From CBDCXE01 sp965223725 [NCBI: Nitrospinota bacterium] (GTDB lineage Bacteria > Nitrospinota_A > UBA7883): a stretch of 64,000 nt of DNA. The DNA lies in assembly GCA_965223725.1 (NCBI GenBank), contig CBDCXE010000005.1, positions 682,001 through 746,000 on the forward strand, in the 5' to 3' direction. The notes under the pieces were generated by a model. It worked only from the letters and a program-made list of their open reading frames with translations. It did not search any database and had not been told where the DNA came from. Below are positions 44,239-53,511 of the stretch, piece by piece. The translations under genes and the position numbers were made by a program. Each line of letters begins with the position of its first letter. Positions within the stretch are counted from its first letter, which is position 1.

Positions 44239-46146
44239 TCAGGTTCGATCATCAGGAGGCGTTGGTTTGTCGGCGCGCTCTAACAGGTTTTTCATTGGGT
44301 CAGTCTCCCAGCCGGCGTCACGGTTCTCATCCTGACGATTCATCTCGTCTGTCATTTGCCGCTCCAGATCGGCGATAAACTTCCGGGAGCTGCTCAGATA
44401 TTCATGCTTGTCGTGCCGCAGTAGCGCCAGGTCGCGCAGGTCCTTCTCATCCCGACGTCGAAAAATACGCTCGCTCCTGTGCGCCTGGTGGCTGTGGAAC
44501 CCCAACAGGCGGAGCGCTTGCACACCCATGCGCAATGATGTATCAAAAGTTTCCCTGTATACATGCTCCACATCCATCTCCAGAAGCTCATAGGCGTCCG
44601 CCCTGTTCGAAGCGCGCGCCAGGATGTGCAGATGCGGAAAATGCTCCCGCACCGTGCCCACAATTTTTTTGATATTGTCCGGGTCGTTCATGGCCAACAC
44701 TATCAGTTTTGCGTTTTGGGCCCCGGCCGCTTTCAGCAAGTCGAGCCGGGAAGCGTCGCCATAAAACACTTTGAAGCCAAGCTTGCGCAGAAGCTCGACA
44801 TTATCGGAGTCCAGGTCTAGCAGCGTCGCTTCAAACCCGTTGGCGCGCAACAGCCTGCCCACAATATTGCCGAACTTGCCGAACCCGGCGATGATGACTT
44901 CGTTCTCCACATCGATCTCATCCGCTTCACGTTGCTCTATTTCCACTGTCCCGAACTTTGGTTGTATCACCTTTTCGTTGAACAGGATCAACAGCGGTGA
45001 AATCGCCATCGTGAACGCCACCACAGCGATCAAGGGGCCGGTGATGTCGCTGGTCAGCACACCGCTCTGCTCTGCAAAAGAAAATAAAACAAACGCAAAC
45101 TCGCCCCCCTGCGCCAGGGCGAATGCAAATAGTAGCGATTGATCAAAGCTTAATGCGAATATCCTGGCAAGGAGCAACAGCAGGATGAATTTAACTGAAA
45201 TTAACATCGCCACCAACCCACCGATCATCATCGGTTTGCTAGCCAAAATACTAAAATCGATGGAAGCGCCGATGGCCAGGAAAAACAGCCCCAGCAGAAG
45301 GCCCTTGAACGGTTCTATATCAGCTTCCAGCTCGTGACGGTATTCGCTGTTGGCCAGCACCACACCTGCCAGAAACGTCCCCAACGCAGGGCTGAGCCCA
45401 AGACCTGTCATGAGGAATGCGATACCGGTTATCAGCAGAAGCGCCGCGGCGGTGAAAATTTCCCTCAACCTTGATTTGGCGATGAATCGGAAAAAGTGGC
45501 TGACCAGGAACCGGCCTGCAACCACAATGACCGCCATAGCCGCCAGCACCGAAAGCGCCTGCGCCCATGCCGGCAGAAACTCTATCCATGTCTCGTTATG
45601 TGCGGAGGGCGCAATATCGGAAGCCGCGTGGATAGCCAGCGCCGGTAACAGCGCCAGCATCGGGATCAGCGACATATCCTGAAACAGCAGAACAGCGAAT
45701 GAATTCTGACCAGCGTCCGTTTGAAACAGCCCTTTTTCTTTTAAAGTCTGTAAAGTAATGGCCGTGGATGATAAGGCAAGGGTCATACCGATGGCCACCG
45801 CCGCCTGCCATGGTTGACCGAAATGTAAAGCGATGGCGCCCAAAACGATGGATGTCACAAGGACCTGCACCCCGCCCAGGCCCAGAATAGGGCCGCGCAT
45901 CCTCCATAACAGCGACGGTTGCAGCTCCAACCCGATTAGGAACAGCATCATCACCACGCCGAACTCGGCAAAATGCATCACCTGCTCCCGCTCTTCGCCC
46001 ACCAGGCCCAGGCCGAAGGGGCCGACAAGGATGCCGGCTATCAGATAACCGAGGACAGAGCCTAATCCTAGTCGTTTCGATAGTGGTACTGAAATGACCG
46101 CCGCGGCAAGATATATGACAGCATGGGAGAGAAAATCGCCAGTCAT
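44239..46146 (-). CDS. KefB/C-type cation:proton antiporter (CPA2) with RCK domain
   Basis: 635 residues. About 12 membrane helices include GYLIAGILVGPFGLGLV, VVMMLFLIGLELQ, ALSSTAITLQTLKEKG and FLAGVVLANSEYRHELEADI. A cytoplasmic TrkA-N (RCK) domain with the NAD-binding IIAGFGKFGNIVGRLL follows at about 405-530. It probably releases potassium during electrophile or acid stress. The preceding gene encodes a KefF/KefG-type flavoprotein and overlaps by 4 bp, which supports a Kef system rather than a plain Na+/H+ antiporter. Confidence 0.9.
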   Translation of the reverse strand: MTGDFLSHAVIYLAAAVISVPLSKRLGLGSVLGYLIAGILVGPFGLGLVGEEREQVMHFAEFGVVMMLFLIGLELQPSLLWRMRGPILGLGGVQVLVTSIVLGAIALHFGQPWQAAVAIGMTLALSSTAITLQTLKEKGLFQTDAGQNSFAVLLFQDMSLIPMLALLPALAIHAASDIAPSAHNETWIEFLPAWAQALSVLAAMAVIVVAGRFLVSHFFRFIAKSRLREIFTAAALLLITGIAFLMTGLGLSPALGTFLAGVVLANSEYRHELEADIEPFKGLLLGLFFLAIGASIDFSILASKPMMIGGLVAMLISVKFILLLLLARIFALSFDQSLLFAFALAQGGEFAFVLFSFAEQSGVLTSDITGPLIAVVAFTMAISPLLILFNEKVIQPKFGTVEIEQREADEIDVENEVIIAGFGKFGNIVGRLLRANGFEATLLDLDSDNVELLRKLGFKVFYGDASRLDLLKAAGAQNAKLIVLAMNDPDNIKKIVGTVREHFPHLHILARASNRADAYELLEMDVEHVYRETFDTSLRMGVQALRLLGFHSHQAHRSERIFRRRDEKDLRDLALLRHDKHEYLSSSRKFIADLERQMTDEMNRQDENRDAGWETDPMKNLLERADKPTPPDDRT

Positions 46147-46784
46147 GACCGAACGGCGCCCGGTTTTATTATTGCGTCCAGATCGCTGTTCAGCCGTTTA
46201 AACTGTTTCGCCTTTTTAAAATCAATGGCGTTATCCCGGAGCGCAGTGATCGTTCGCTTGTATTCCACGGCCAACGGCTTGACATCATCCATCCCCAGAG
46301 CATGGGTTCCATGGATAGCGAACGGGGGCAGATACTCCATCCCGCACAACATTGCGGTCATCTCGAACGGGGCCAACAGTTCCTTTATAGTATATTTATT
46401 CACCCCGTCCCGCGCATACGTCGATTCCCCTCCGCCTGTGGAGACCGCCTGCATCAGCTTTTTGCCATGGAGCGCCGTACCGTTGTGACCATAGGCCCAG
46501 TCATGCTCCAGCACCATATCGAGCCACTCCTTGATGATCGCGGGAGAGCTGTACCAGAAGAGCGGATGTTGAAAAACTATAATGTCGTGCTCTTCCATGA
46601 TTTCCTGCTCGGCGTCGATGTCTATGTCAAACTCCGGGTACGCTTCATACAGGTCATGAAACGTGACGCCATCCAAACCGATTATTTCATTTATCATGGC
46701 CCTGTTGATACGTGATTTTTGCAGCGCCGGATGGGCGAACAGGATTAAAACGCGGTTTGTCGCTTCGGTTGTGTCGCTCATCAT
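46143..46784 (-). CDS. KefF/KefG-type quinone oxidoreductase, Kef ancillary subunit
   Basis: 213 residues from ATG 46784 (a second ATG follows at 46781). Flavodoxin-like fold: ILFAHPALQKSRINRAMINE, HDIIVFQHPLFWYSSPAII, KEWLDMVLEHDWAYG and AVSTGGGESTYARDGVNK match the KefF/KefG/MdaB group. These bind FMN, reduce quinones and activate the Kef potassium channel. Its stop overlaps the antiporter start (ATGA), which fixes the partner. An upstream extension of the frame runs into the next gene on the opposite frame and is not used. Confidence 0.88.
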   Translation of the reverse strand: MMSDTTEATNRVLILFAHPALQKSRINRAMINEIIGLDGVTFHDLYEAYPEFDIDIDAEQEIMEEHDIIVFQHPLFWYSSPAIIKEWLDMVLEHDWAYGHNGTALHGKKLMQAVSTGGGESTYARDGVNKYTIKELLAPFEMTAMLCGMEYLPPFAIHGTHALGMDDVKPLAVEYKRTITALRDNAIDFKKAKQFKRLNSDLDAIIKPGAVRS

Positions 46785-46831
46785 GCCTGGGCCCGGAACC
46801 GTGTTGTCACAACGATGGCATTCCTCATCGG

Positions 46832-48418
46832 TCAGGTGGTGACGACCTGTCCGGCGGTGTTTCCGCTGATGGCGCCGTTGATCACGCTGTGCGTCCCGTT
46901 GACGAACACATGTTCGATCCCCACCGGGTAGGCCAGCGGGTCGGTGTATGTGGCGGTGTCGCCAATGTTTTCCATGTCGAACACTGTGATGTCGGCGAAA
47001 TAGCCAGGCGCGATTTTTCCGCGGTCGGTAATACCAAAAAATTCCAGCGCCTGGGAGCTTGATTTGCGTACAGCCTCCGGGATGGAGAACAGCCCCTTTT
47101 CGCGCACGAACTCCTTGAAGAACTTTGGGAACGTGCCAAACGTGCGGGGGTGCGGTCGCCCGATAGCCATCGGCCCATCCACCGCCCGGGCGCCGGAGTC
47201 GGACCCTACCACCACCCATGGCTTCTTGAGTATACGTTCCAGGTTGCCCTCGTTCATGCAGAAGAATATCGCTTCCACATCGGTCCGTTCGTCCCGCAGC
47301 AGGTCGAACACGAAACTGAATGTCTCTTTATTCCTTTTCCGAGCCGCCTGATTGACCGTTAGCCCCTCCAGATCCCGGTTGGCCTCGGTGGTCACCTGGG
47401 CGATCATCACGCTGTCCCAATATTCCGGCTCTGGGTGCGCCTTTAATATTTCCCGCTTGAACTCCGCCCTGGCGCCGCTATCATCCAGCGCCTCCACCAG
47501 TTTATCGCGGCCGGAGTCGAACGCTTTATCGGGCAACACAACCACCAGCCCCGTGTTGGAGGCAAGGTATGGGTATCTGTCAGCGTTCAGGCTCACCCCG
47601 TCCGCCTGGGCCGATTCCAGAATCTCGAAGGCGCGATCCAGCTTCCGCCAGTTCGCCTTGCCCGCAGTTTTCAGGTGGGAGACCTGCAACCGACACCCGG
47701 AGTTACGGGCGATGGTGGTGACCTCTGTCAACGCGTCCAGCAGGCCCGCACCTTCGGAGCGGATATGCGTCGTGAAAATTTTGCCCTTGTCGGCGACCGA
47801 TCGGTAGACCTCGGTCAGCTCATCTATACCGGCGAAGCATGCGGGTGGATAGACTATACCCACGGACATGCCGACCGCGCCATCATCCAGCCCCCGCTCC
47901 ACCATCGCCTTCAACGCCTTGATGCCTGCCGCGTCCGGCTGGTTCGAATTTTCGCCCAGTACCGATCCGCGCACGGTGTTATAGCCGATCAGGGCTGCGA
48001 AGTTAACGCCGGGACGGACGGACCCGAGCGCTTCGAAGTATTCGTCCATGCCGCTCCACCCCACATCCAGGCCGAACTGCGCCTTGTAATCCCCTGCCCT
48101 GCGGGTTCTGACTTCGCCGCTCATGGGCGCCGCGGAATAGCCGCAGTTGCCGCCTATCTCAGTGGTCACACCCTGCAGAAGTTTCGATTCCGCCCGTGGG
48201 TCAATCAGCAGATAATAGTCGGAATGGGAATGGGTATCCACGAATCCGGGCGCCACGATTTTGCCGTTGGCGTCGATCACTTCCTTGCAGTTATCGCTGT
48301 TCAGCCCCGGTTCCACGGCGCTGATTTTATCGCCCGATATCGCAACATCAGCCTTTAGCAGTTTGTCAGAGACGCCATCGGCCACAAGACCGTTTTTAAT
48401 TATATAGTCATACATCAA
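46832..48418 (-). CDS. N-acyl-D-amino-acid deacylase (amidohydrolase)
   Basis: 528 residues. Amidohydrolase motifs: GFVDTHSHSDYYLLIDPRAE (metal HxH region), GVTTEIGGNCGYSAAP, HIRSEGAGLLDALTE, LQVSHLKTAGKANW, VGSDSGARAV and a late EALRKSSSQ-like segment with KIAPGYFADITVFD. It hydrolyses N-acyl-D-amino acids or related amides, perhaps in cell-wall peptide recycling, next to slt. It overlaps the slt stop by 4 bp (ATGA at 48415-48418). No signal peptide. Confidence 0.9.
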   Translation of the reverse strand: MMYDYIIKNGLVADGVSDKLLKADVAISGDKISAVEPGLNSDNCKEVIDANGKIVAPGFVDTHSHSDYYLLIDPRAESKLLQGVTTEIGGNCGYSAAPMSGEVRTRRAGDYKAQFGLDVGWSGMDEYFEALGSVRPGVNFAALIGYNTVRGSVLGENSNQPDAAGIKALKAMVERGLDDGAVGMSVGIVYPPACFAGIDELTEVYRSVADKGKIFTTHIRSEGAGLLDALTEVTTIARNSGCRLQVSHLKTAGKANWRKLDRAFEILESAQADGVSLNADRYPYLASNTGLVVVLPDKAFDSGRDKLVEALDDSGARAEFKREILKAHPEPEYWDSVMIAQVTTEANRDLEGLTVNQAARKRNKETFSFVFDLLRDERTDVEAIFFCMNEGNLERILKKPWVVVGSDSGARAVDGPMAIGRPHPRTFGTFPKFFKEFVREKGLFSIPEAVRKSSSQALEFFGITDRGKIAPGYFADITVFDMENIGDTATYTDPLAYPVGIEHVFVNGTHSVINGAISGNTAGQVVTT

Positions 48419-50604
48419 TTGGCTCCATCTCTACCATTATATACCGACACATGCTCTTGCGCCGCGGACCCAGCTGGTTTTGGCGGCTGCAGGGCCTGCT
48501 CTGAATAGATTTTGCTGTACATGACCCGGTTTCGCAGAACCTTTTTGACATATTCCTTGGTTTCACCGTATGGGATCATTTCAATGAACTCATCCTCCGG
48601 CTCCAGCCTGTAGCGGGTGGTCCACAGGTCCACTGCGGTCTCCCCCGCGTTATACGCGGCGGCGGTTAAATGAACCGAGCCGTTGTACTTTTTCATCAGG
48701 TCGGCCAGGTGCGCCACGCCCAGCGTTATGTTAATCTCCGGGTCATACAGAAGTGATTCATCAAACGATCTGCCAATCCGCCTGGCCAGCCCCAACTGGT
48801 CAAATACACGCTTGCCTGTCGATGGTATCAACTGCATCAATCCACGGGCGTTGGCGGGCGAATGCGCGTCCTGATCGAACGACGATTCCTGACGGATGAC
48901 AGACAACGCCAGCAAGGGATCAAGCCCTTGTTTTTTTGACTCCGCTTTTATATGCCTCCAGTGGGCGGCAGGATAATACACACGCCATGCCGGATGATCA
49001 TAATTATTTTTATCACGTATAGACTGGATGATTTTCCACTGGAGCTTGATGGCTTTGGCGGGCGCCCCGGCGGACAAATAGAGTGAACTCAACCACAGCA
49101 GCTCACCCTCTCCTTTTCCCACCAGCTTTTTCAGTTTATCTATCTCTGGAGCAGCCTTGCCACTCAGCCCAGAGAACATCAGCAACTTAATTCGATCGTA
49201 ATATAACCGCGCTTTCCGGGAAAGCTTTACACCGGAGTTCAGGTTGGCGCCATGCGGCTTGTCTGGCATCATTTTCTTTTCCGATATTTTTGTTATCTTG
49301 TCTGTCGGGGCCAAACGGGCGCCGTAATATGTATGCGAGAATTTAGTCAACAGACTCTCACGGTCCTTCATAGCTTTTTTGTCATCACCTTTCGATTTCA
49401 AGGAGCGGATTCTCCAATACAAAGCCTTGCTTTTCCATTGATCAGTCGAGAACAATCCAGGGGTGAACAGCTTTGCCGCTTGTTCATAATTTTTAGAGCG
49501 ATACTCCATCCAGCCAAGCATCCAGCTCAGGTTTTCCTTGAAATGCCGCCCCGCGAAGAAGCTGTATGCGTCATTATAATAACGGCGCGCGACCTGGAAG
49601 TTGCCCCTGGAGTCCTCGATTTTCCCCAACACCACCAAGGCTCTCTGTTTTAGTCTGAAGTCGATATCACCGGCGATCAGTTTCTTCAACCGGACAGAGC
49701 ATTCTTCATCGCGGTTCAGGTTCCAGTCGATGACTGCGATCTGATATTCACTCTGGGCCGATTTTCCACCCGCCGGGTCCAGCATGATTACTTTCTGAAA
49801 CTCTTTTTTCGCCTTGTCATATTCCCTCGATTTTCTCAGCGCCAATGCAAGCATATACCGGGTCTCTATTTTTTCTTTATCCGACAGTTTCCCATTTTGC
49901 ATCGATTTCAGGTATTTTGCGGCGTCCAGATATCTAAACCTCGACATCAGCTTTTTGGTCCGCATGATTTTCTGTTTATATGTGGCTTCTGGGTAGGCTC
50001 CCTTCAATTTGGCGGGAGCATCGGCGCGCAGTCGCACGGTTTCGACCCTGGCTTCCTCTGATTTATCCGAGTCGGGGTGGTTATAGAAAATCTTCTGATA
50101 CAGCCGATACGCCTCGTATTTTCGCCTCGCGAGCCCATGACGCTTCGCTTCCAGAAACAGCTTTTCCGGTTCGAAATCTTTTGGCGTGTCGCCAGCCTTC
50201 ATCACTTTTAGCGCTTTGCCACATTCCGACGAACCAATATCAACACAGGCGGACTCAATTGTTAATCTGTTCGCTGTTTGCAGGATAGGGCTGTGACTAT
50301 AATCCTTGCCTATGGCTGACAGGTAACGGACAACCTGGGCATGATCCCCTTTTTTCTTGGCAATTCTGGCCAGATCGAGCGCCACATAATCACCCAGTAT
50401 AAAATCACTCTTAGCCAGTTTTTCCAGAACCGTCAGCGCCTGTTTGGCGCCTCCTTTTTTATTCAGTTCGACCGTCCAGGCATACTCCATACCCATACGA
50501 TTTTGCTCGGCCATGTTATTGGCCGCTGTTGCTGGCGTATTCGAAACGAACAGGATGCTAACAGCAACTGCGGCGCTTAGCAGTAAATGCTTTGACGGTC
50601 TCAT
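48415..50604 (-). CDS. slt: Slt-type soluble lytic transglycosylase
   Basis: 729 residues. A signal peptide (KHLLLSAAVAVSILFVSNTPATA) is followed by a long alpha-helical TPR-like superhelix (residues ~40-520), then the SLT domain: LALSVIRQESSFDQDAHSPA with the catalytic Glu, ARGLMQLIPSTGKRV, NITLGVAHLADLMKKYNGSV and TAAAYNAGE. It cleaves peptidoglycan in the periplasm to give anhydromuropeptides. Its start lies 47 bp inside the miaA 3' end, so translation is coupled. Confidence 0.93.
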   Translation of the reverse strand: MRPSKHLLLSAAVAVSILFVSNTPATAANNMAEQNRMGMEYAWTVELNKKGGAKQALTVLEKLAKSDFILGDYVALDLARIAKKKGDHAQVVRYLSAIGKDYSHSPILQTANRLTIESACVDIGSSECGKALKVMKAGDTPKDFEPEKLFLEAKRHGLARRKYEAYRLYQKIFYNHPDSDKSEEARVETVRLRADAPAKLKGAYPEATYKQKIMRTKKLMSRFRYLDAAKYLKSMQNGKLSDKEKIETRYMLALALRKSREYDKAKKEFQKVIMLDPAGGKSAQSEYQIAVIDWNLNRDEECSVRLKKLIAGDIDFRLKQRALVVLGKIEDSRGNFQVARRYYNDAYSFFAGRHFKENLSWMLGWMEYRSKNYEQAAKLFTPGLFSTDQWKSKALYWRIRSLKSKGDDKKAMKDRESLLTKFSHTYYGARLAPTDKITKISEKKMMPDKPHGANLNSGVKLSRKARLYYDRIKLLMFSGLSGKAAPEIDKLKKLVGKGEGELLWLSSLYLSAGAPAKAIKLQWKIIQSIRDKNNYDHPAWRVYYPAAHWRHIKAESKKQGLDPLLALSVIRQESSFDQDAHSPANARGLMQLIPSTGKRVFDQLGLARRIGRSFDESLLYDPEINITLGVAHLADLMKKYNGSVHLTAAAYNAGETAVDLWTTRYRLEPEDEFIEMIPYGETKEYVKKVLRNRVMYSKIYSEQALQPPKPAGSAAQEHVSVYNGRDGAN

Positions 50605-51523
50605 TGGAAAAAATCTGGTTGGTTATTGTCTCCGGGTGTTCGTTGCCCTCTATCGGTATGTATATAACGTTCTCCATTTTGCGTAGCCATGTCAACTGCC
50701 GCCGGGCGTATGCTTTGGTATCTTTGATGATGATCCGGCGCGTTTCCTCCCGGTCCACTCTTCCCTCGCTCTCTTTGTATAATGTTCTGTAACCGATACT
50801 GCGCATCGGCTTGGTCTGCCCATTATAGCCCATTTCCTTCAGCCGGATCACCTCTTCAAACCATCCAGATAGTAGCATCATATCTATTCTGCGCTCTATA
50901 CGGCGATATAAAACAGCCCGCGGCAGATCAAGGGCGATATAAAGCGTGTCCCATGCCGGCTCATCGCTATTGATGGCGAACATGGCGCTCATGGTCTTAT
51001 CTGCTGTCATATAGACGCCCAGCGCGCGCCTGGTCCGGAACGTATCGTTCGGGTGCAGATTACTTGCCCATGCCGGATCAACCTCCATGAGTTTTGCAAA
51101 CAGCCCCGCCTGCCCTGATTTACTAAATAAGGAATTAAGCTTTTCGTTTACCTCATCACTTACCTTCACAGCGCAGTCCAGCCCCCTTGTCAGGCCTCTG
51201 ATATATAGCCCGGAACCGCCTACAACCAACGGGATTTTGCCCTTTGCCGCCAAGTCCTGGGCGACCTGTTTTGCCATGTCCCGATATTGGGCCACGTTGA
51301 ACTCTTCATCCGGCGTGGCGATGTCGATCATATGATGGGGAACACGGCTCAACAGGCTGGCATCTGGCTTGGCGGAACCGATATCGAAGCTTTTGTACAG
51401 CTGGACCGAATCGGCGGAGATGATCTCTGTATTTAGTCGTTCCGCCATGATGACACCCACGTCTGATTTGCCGCTGGCGGTGGGTCCGGTCAGAACAAGG
51501 ATCGGGTCAAGATTCCGGGACAT
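50558..51523 (-). CDS. miaA: MiaA, tRNA dimethylallyltransferase
   Basis: 321 residues from ATG 51523 (an upstream ATG at 51565 adds 14 residues). P-loop LVLTGPTASGKSDVGVIMAE, ISADSVQLYKSFDIGSAKP, HHMIDIATPDEEFNVAQYRD, GGSGLYIRGL and YARRQLTWLRKM. It adds the isopentenyl group to A37 of tRNAs reading UNN codons. It overlaps the methyltransferase gene upstream by 17 bp and slt downstream. Confidence 0.95.
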   Translation of the reverse strand: MSRNLDPILVLTGPTASGKSDVGVIMAERLNTEIISADSVQLYKSFDIGSAKPDASLLSRVPHHMIDIATPDEEFNVAQYRDMAKQVAQDLAAKGKIPLVVGGSGLYIRGLTRGLDCAVKVSDEVNEKLNSLFSKSGQAGLFAKLMEVDPAWASNLHPNDTFRTRRALGVYMTADKTMSAMFAINSDEPAWDTLYIALDLPRAVLYRRIERRIDMMLLSGWFEEVIRLKEMGYNGQTKPMRSIGYRTLYKESEGRVDREETRRIIIKDTKAYARRQLTWLRKMENVIYIPIEGNEHPETITNQIFSNETVKAFTAKRRSCC

Positions 51524-52223
51524 AGCGCTCCATGATCCGCCTGAATTGCTCGGAGTCTCTGCCATTATCCGCTTTCAGCACAACTGGTTTCAATATTTTA
51601 AGCTTCGCGTCTGTTTGAAACCTCGCTTCCGACAAAAACAGTTTTGGCTCTGATTCCTTAAACGAGAGCACTTCCTGAAACCGTGATTCACAGAACCCAT
51701 TACTAAAAAGGATAGAACGATATTCCGCGAGCCGTTCATAGATCATCACGATTGTCAGGCTGCCGCCTTCCCGAATTATTTTGGACGATACCTCCACCAA
51801 TCCGTTGAGTGTCATCTTCATTTCGTGCCGGGCCACGGCTTTCGATGGGTCGGGGTTTATCCTGCCGGAGCCAGCCTTGCGGTATGGCGGGTTCGATACG
51901 ATAGCGTCGAAGGGCCTGTCCGGAAACAACGATGGCGCGGTCATCAGATCGGCATTGACCATATGAAAACGCTCGATTCCGCTCGATCTGGCGTTTTCCT
52001 GGGCATAGGCGGCCAGTTGTGGCTGAATTTCCACCGCTGTGATATCGATCCGCTGGTTTCGCAACCCGATGAGGATCGAAACAACCCCCACCCCGGCGCA
52101 CAGATCGGCCATGGCATCCACACCTTCGGGATCGAAAAAATCGGCCAGCAGAAATGAATCGCTGTTGTATCGATAACCAGACCCCCCCTGGTTTAATGTT
52201 AACGAATCTATTGGCGTTTTCAT
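51507..52223 (-). CDS. TrmN6/YfiC-like N6-adenine methyltransferase
   Basis: 238 residues from ATG 52223 (longer in-frame starts to 52304 lack support). TPIDSLTLNQGGSGYRYNSD, SAM motif ADLCAGVGVVSILIGLRN and catalytic NPPYRKAGSGRINPDPSKAV match the tRNA1(Val) (adenine37-N6) methyltransferase group. The family also contains RNA methylases of other specificity, so the substrate is inferred. It is divergent from the unknown secreted protein across 50 bp, and heads the trmN6-miaA-slt overlap group. Confidence 0.85.
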   Translation of the reverse strand: MKTPIDSLTLNQGGSGYRYNSDSFLLADFFDPEGVDAMADLCAGVGVVSILIGLRNQRIDITAVEIQPQLAAYAQENARSSGIERFHMVNADLMTAPSLFPDRPFDAIVSNPPYRKAGSGRINPDPSKAVARHEMKMTLNGLVEVSSKIIREGGSLTIVMIYERLAEYRSILFSNGFCESRFQEVLSFKESEPKLFLSEARFQTDAKLKILKPVVLKADNGRDSEQFRRIMERYVPES

Positions 52224-52272
52224 CCAGATATTGTAAACGAAACTTAGTGGCATTTTGCGATATAGTGGAGAA

Positions 52273-53505
52273 ATGAAATTTTTAATTATAATTGCCCTGA
52301 TCATAATAGCGCCCAGCGCCAGCTATTCCGGCGAAGGGGAAGATGGGTGGGGCCCGTTTATGGACGGCTTTCTGCTTCCCTTGACCTATCCCGACTTCGA
52401 CCCGACAGATTTCGGAGAGAAGCGCAACGGCGATAAGGGTAACGAGCTGCTGGAACAATACCGTCCCCGGGTATATATCGCGCCGAATGGGCTGGCGCCG
52501 ATCAACTTATACGACGACTATCTGCCCCATTGCGTGGTCCGCGATTTTAAGCAGAATGATGCTATAGTCGACCCAAACCCAACCAGAGAGGCTCTGAAAA
52601 AGATCGAGCGCACATATGGGATGTATCTTGATTATCAGGGGCCAGACGATTTACAAGGCGCGCCCACCGCCTATGGCCGTGTATATCGTGAAAGTGTGTC
52701 GCTCATGTTTGAAGGTCAGGAGAAAAAAATCGATTTCGTTTTTCTGAAATATAACTTTGTGTTTTTGAAAAGCGGCCTGCCGGCAAAGCTTTCCCTGTTG
52801 AAAAGTGTGGCTGCGCGCCTGGCTGGCGATCTGGAGAATTGGCACGAGCTGGACATCCACGGCGCCATAATCATCGCCCTGGCAAAGCATGATGGAACGC
52901 TGATACCGGCGGCGTTGACCCTGGCCCAGCATAACCATTTCCGCACCTATCTGTTCGGCAGGGATGTCGAGTGGCCGGTGGACAGCCGCGTAAGGGTCAG
53001 CTATGCCGAGCGCAGCAACGAGCCGTACCCGACGCCTAATGGTCCTGACCCGGCCCATTATCGCGCGGTGGGGCATCCTAAGGATTTTTCATATGCGCTG
53101 ACCGGCAAGGGGCTGCATTTGACATCCGGGACCGATCTGGCCTACAGTCCAGAGGCCGGCGCGACGGAGCTTGAATATGAAATCACGGAACTGCCGGACC
53201 GGGACCCGTTCTATGTCGCCTGGATCAACCTGGGCGCCAAGGCCAAGCTGTTCGGCCTGTTCGACAGCTTCTATCGTGTCGGGCCGCCGGGGGCCGACAT
53301 GTGCACCTGGCCGGAACTGAAGGAGTATGGCAGGACCATGCAGTTCTGGTTCATGGACGACGGCGACCGGCAGGCGGCCAGACTGTTCGACGATAACGTA
53401 AACAGTTTCACCGACGCGCGGCTGGGGCCGATCTATCAATACACCAGCCGGAATTTTGTTCGGGAATTTTTCCGGTTGCATCCAGAACTAGTGGAGAGTG
53501 AGTAA
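52273..53505 (+). CDS. Exported protein of unknown function
   Basis: 410 residues from ATG 52273 with GGAGAA directly upstream. A signal peptide (KFLIIIALIIIAPSASYS) is followed by a soluble protein without clear repeats. The segments YRPRVYIAPNGLAPINLYDD and HGAIIIALAKHDGTLIPAAL hint at a lipid-binding or Vps62-like layout, but I do not trust the match. It lies 6 bp before rqcH in the same direction. No catalytic motif is recognised. Confidence 0.65.
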   Translation: MKFLIIIALIIIAPSASYSGEGEDGWGPFMDGFLLPLTYPDFDPTDFGEKRNGDKGNELLEQYRPRVYIAPNGLAPINLYDDYLPHCVVRDFKQNDAIVDPNPTREALKKIERTYGMYLDYQGPDDLQGAPTAYGRVYRESVSLMFEGQEKKIDFVFLKYNFVFLKSGLPAKLSLLKSVAARLAGDLENWHELDIHGAIIIALAKHDGTLIPAALTLAQHNHFRTYLFGRDVEWPVDSRVRVSYAERSNEPYPTPNGPDPAHYRAVGHPKDFSYALTGKGLHLTSGTDLAYSPEAGATELEYEITELPDRDPFYVAWINLGAKAKLFGLFDSFYRVGPPGADMCTWPELKEYGRTMQFWFMDDGDRQAARLFDDNVNSFTDARLGPIYQYTSRNFVREFFRLHPELVESE

Positions 53506-53511
53506 CGCGCC

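Noticed and set aside
46785-47219. Upstream extension of the KefF/G-like frame by 145 codons
   Set aside because: It overlaps the D-aminoacylase gene in another frame and has an arginine-rich nonsense composition; the flavodoxin fold begins at 46784.
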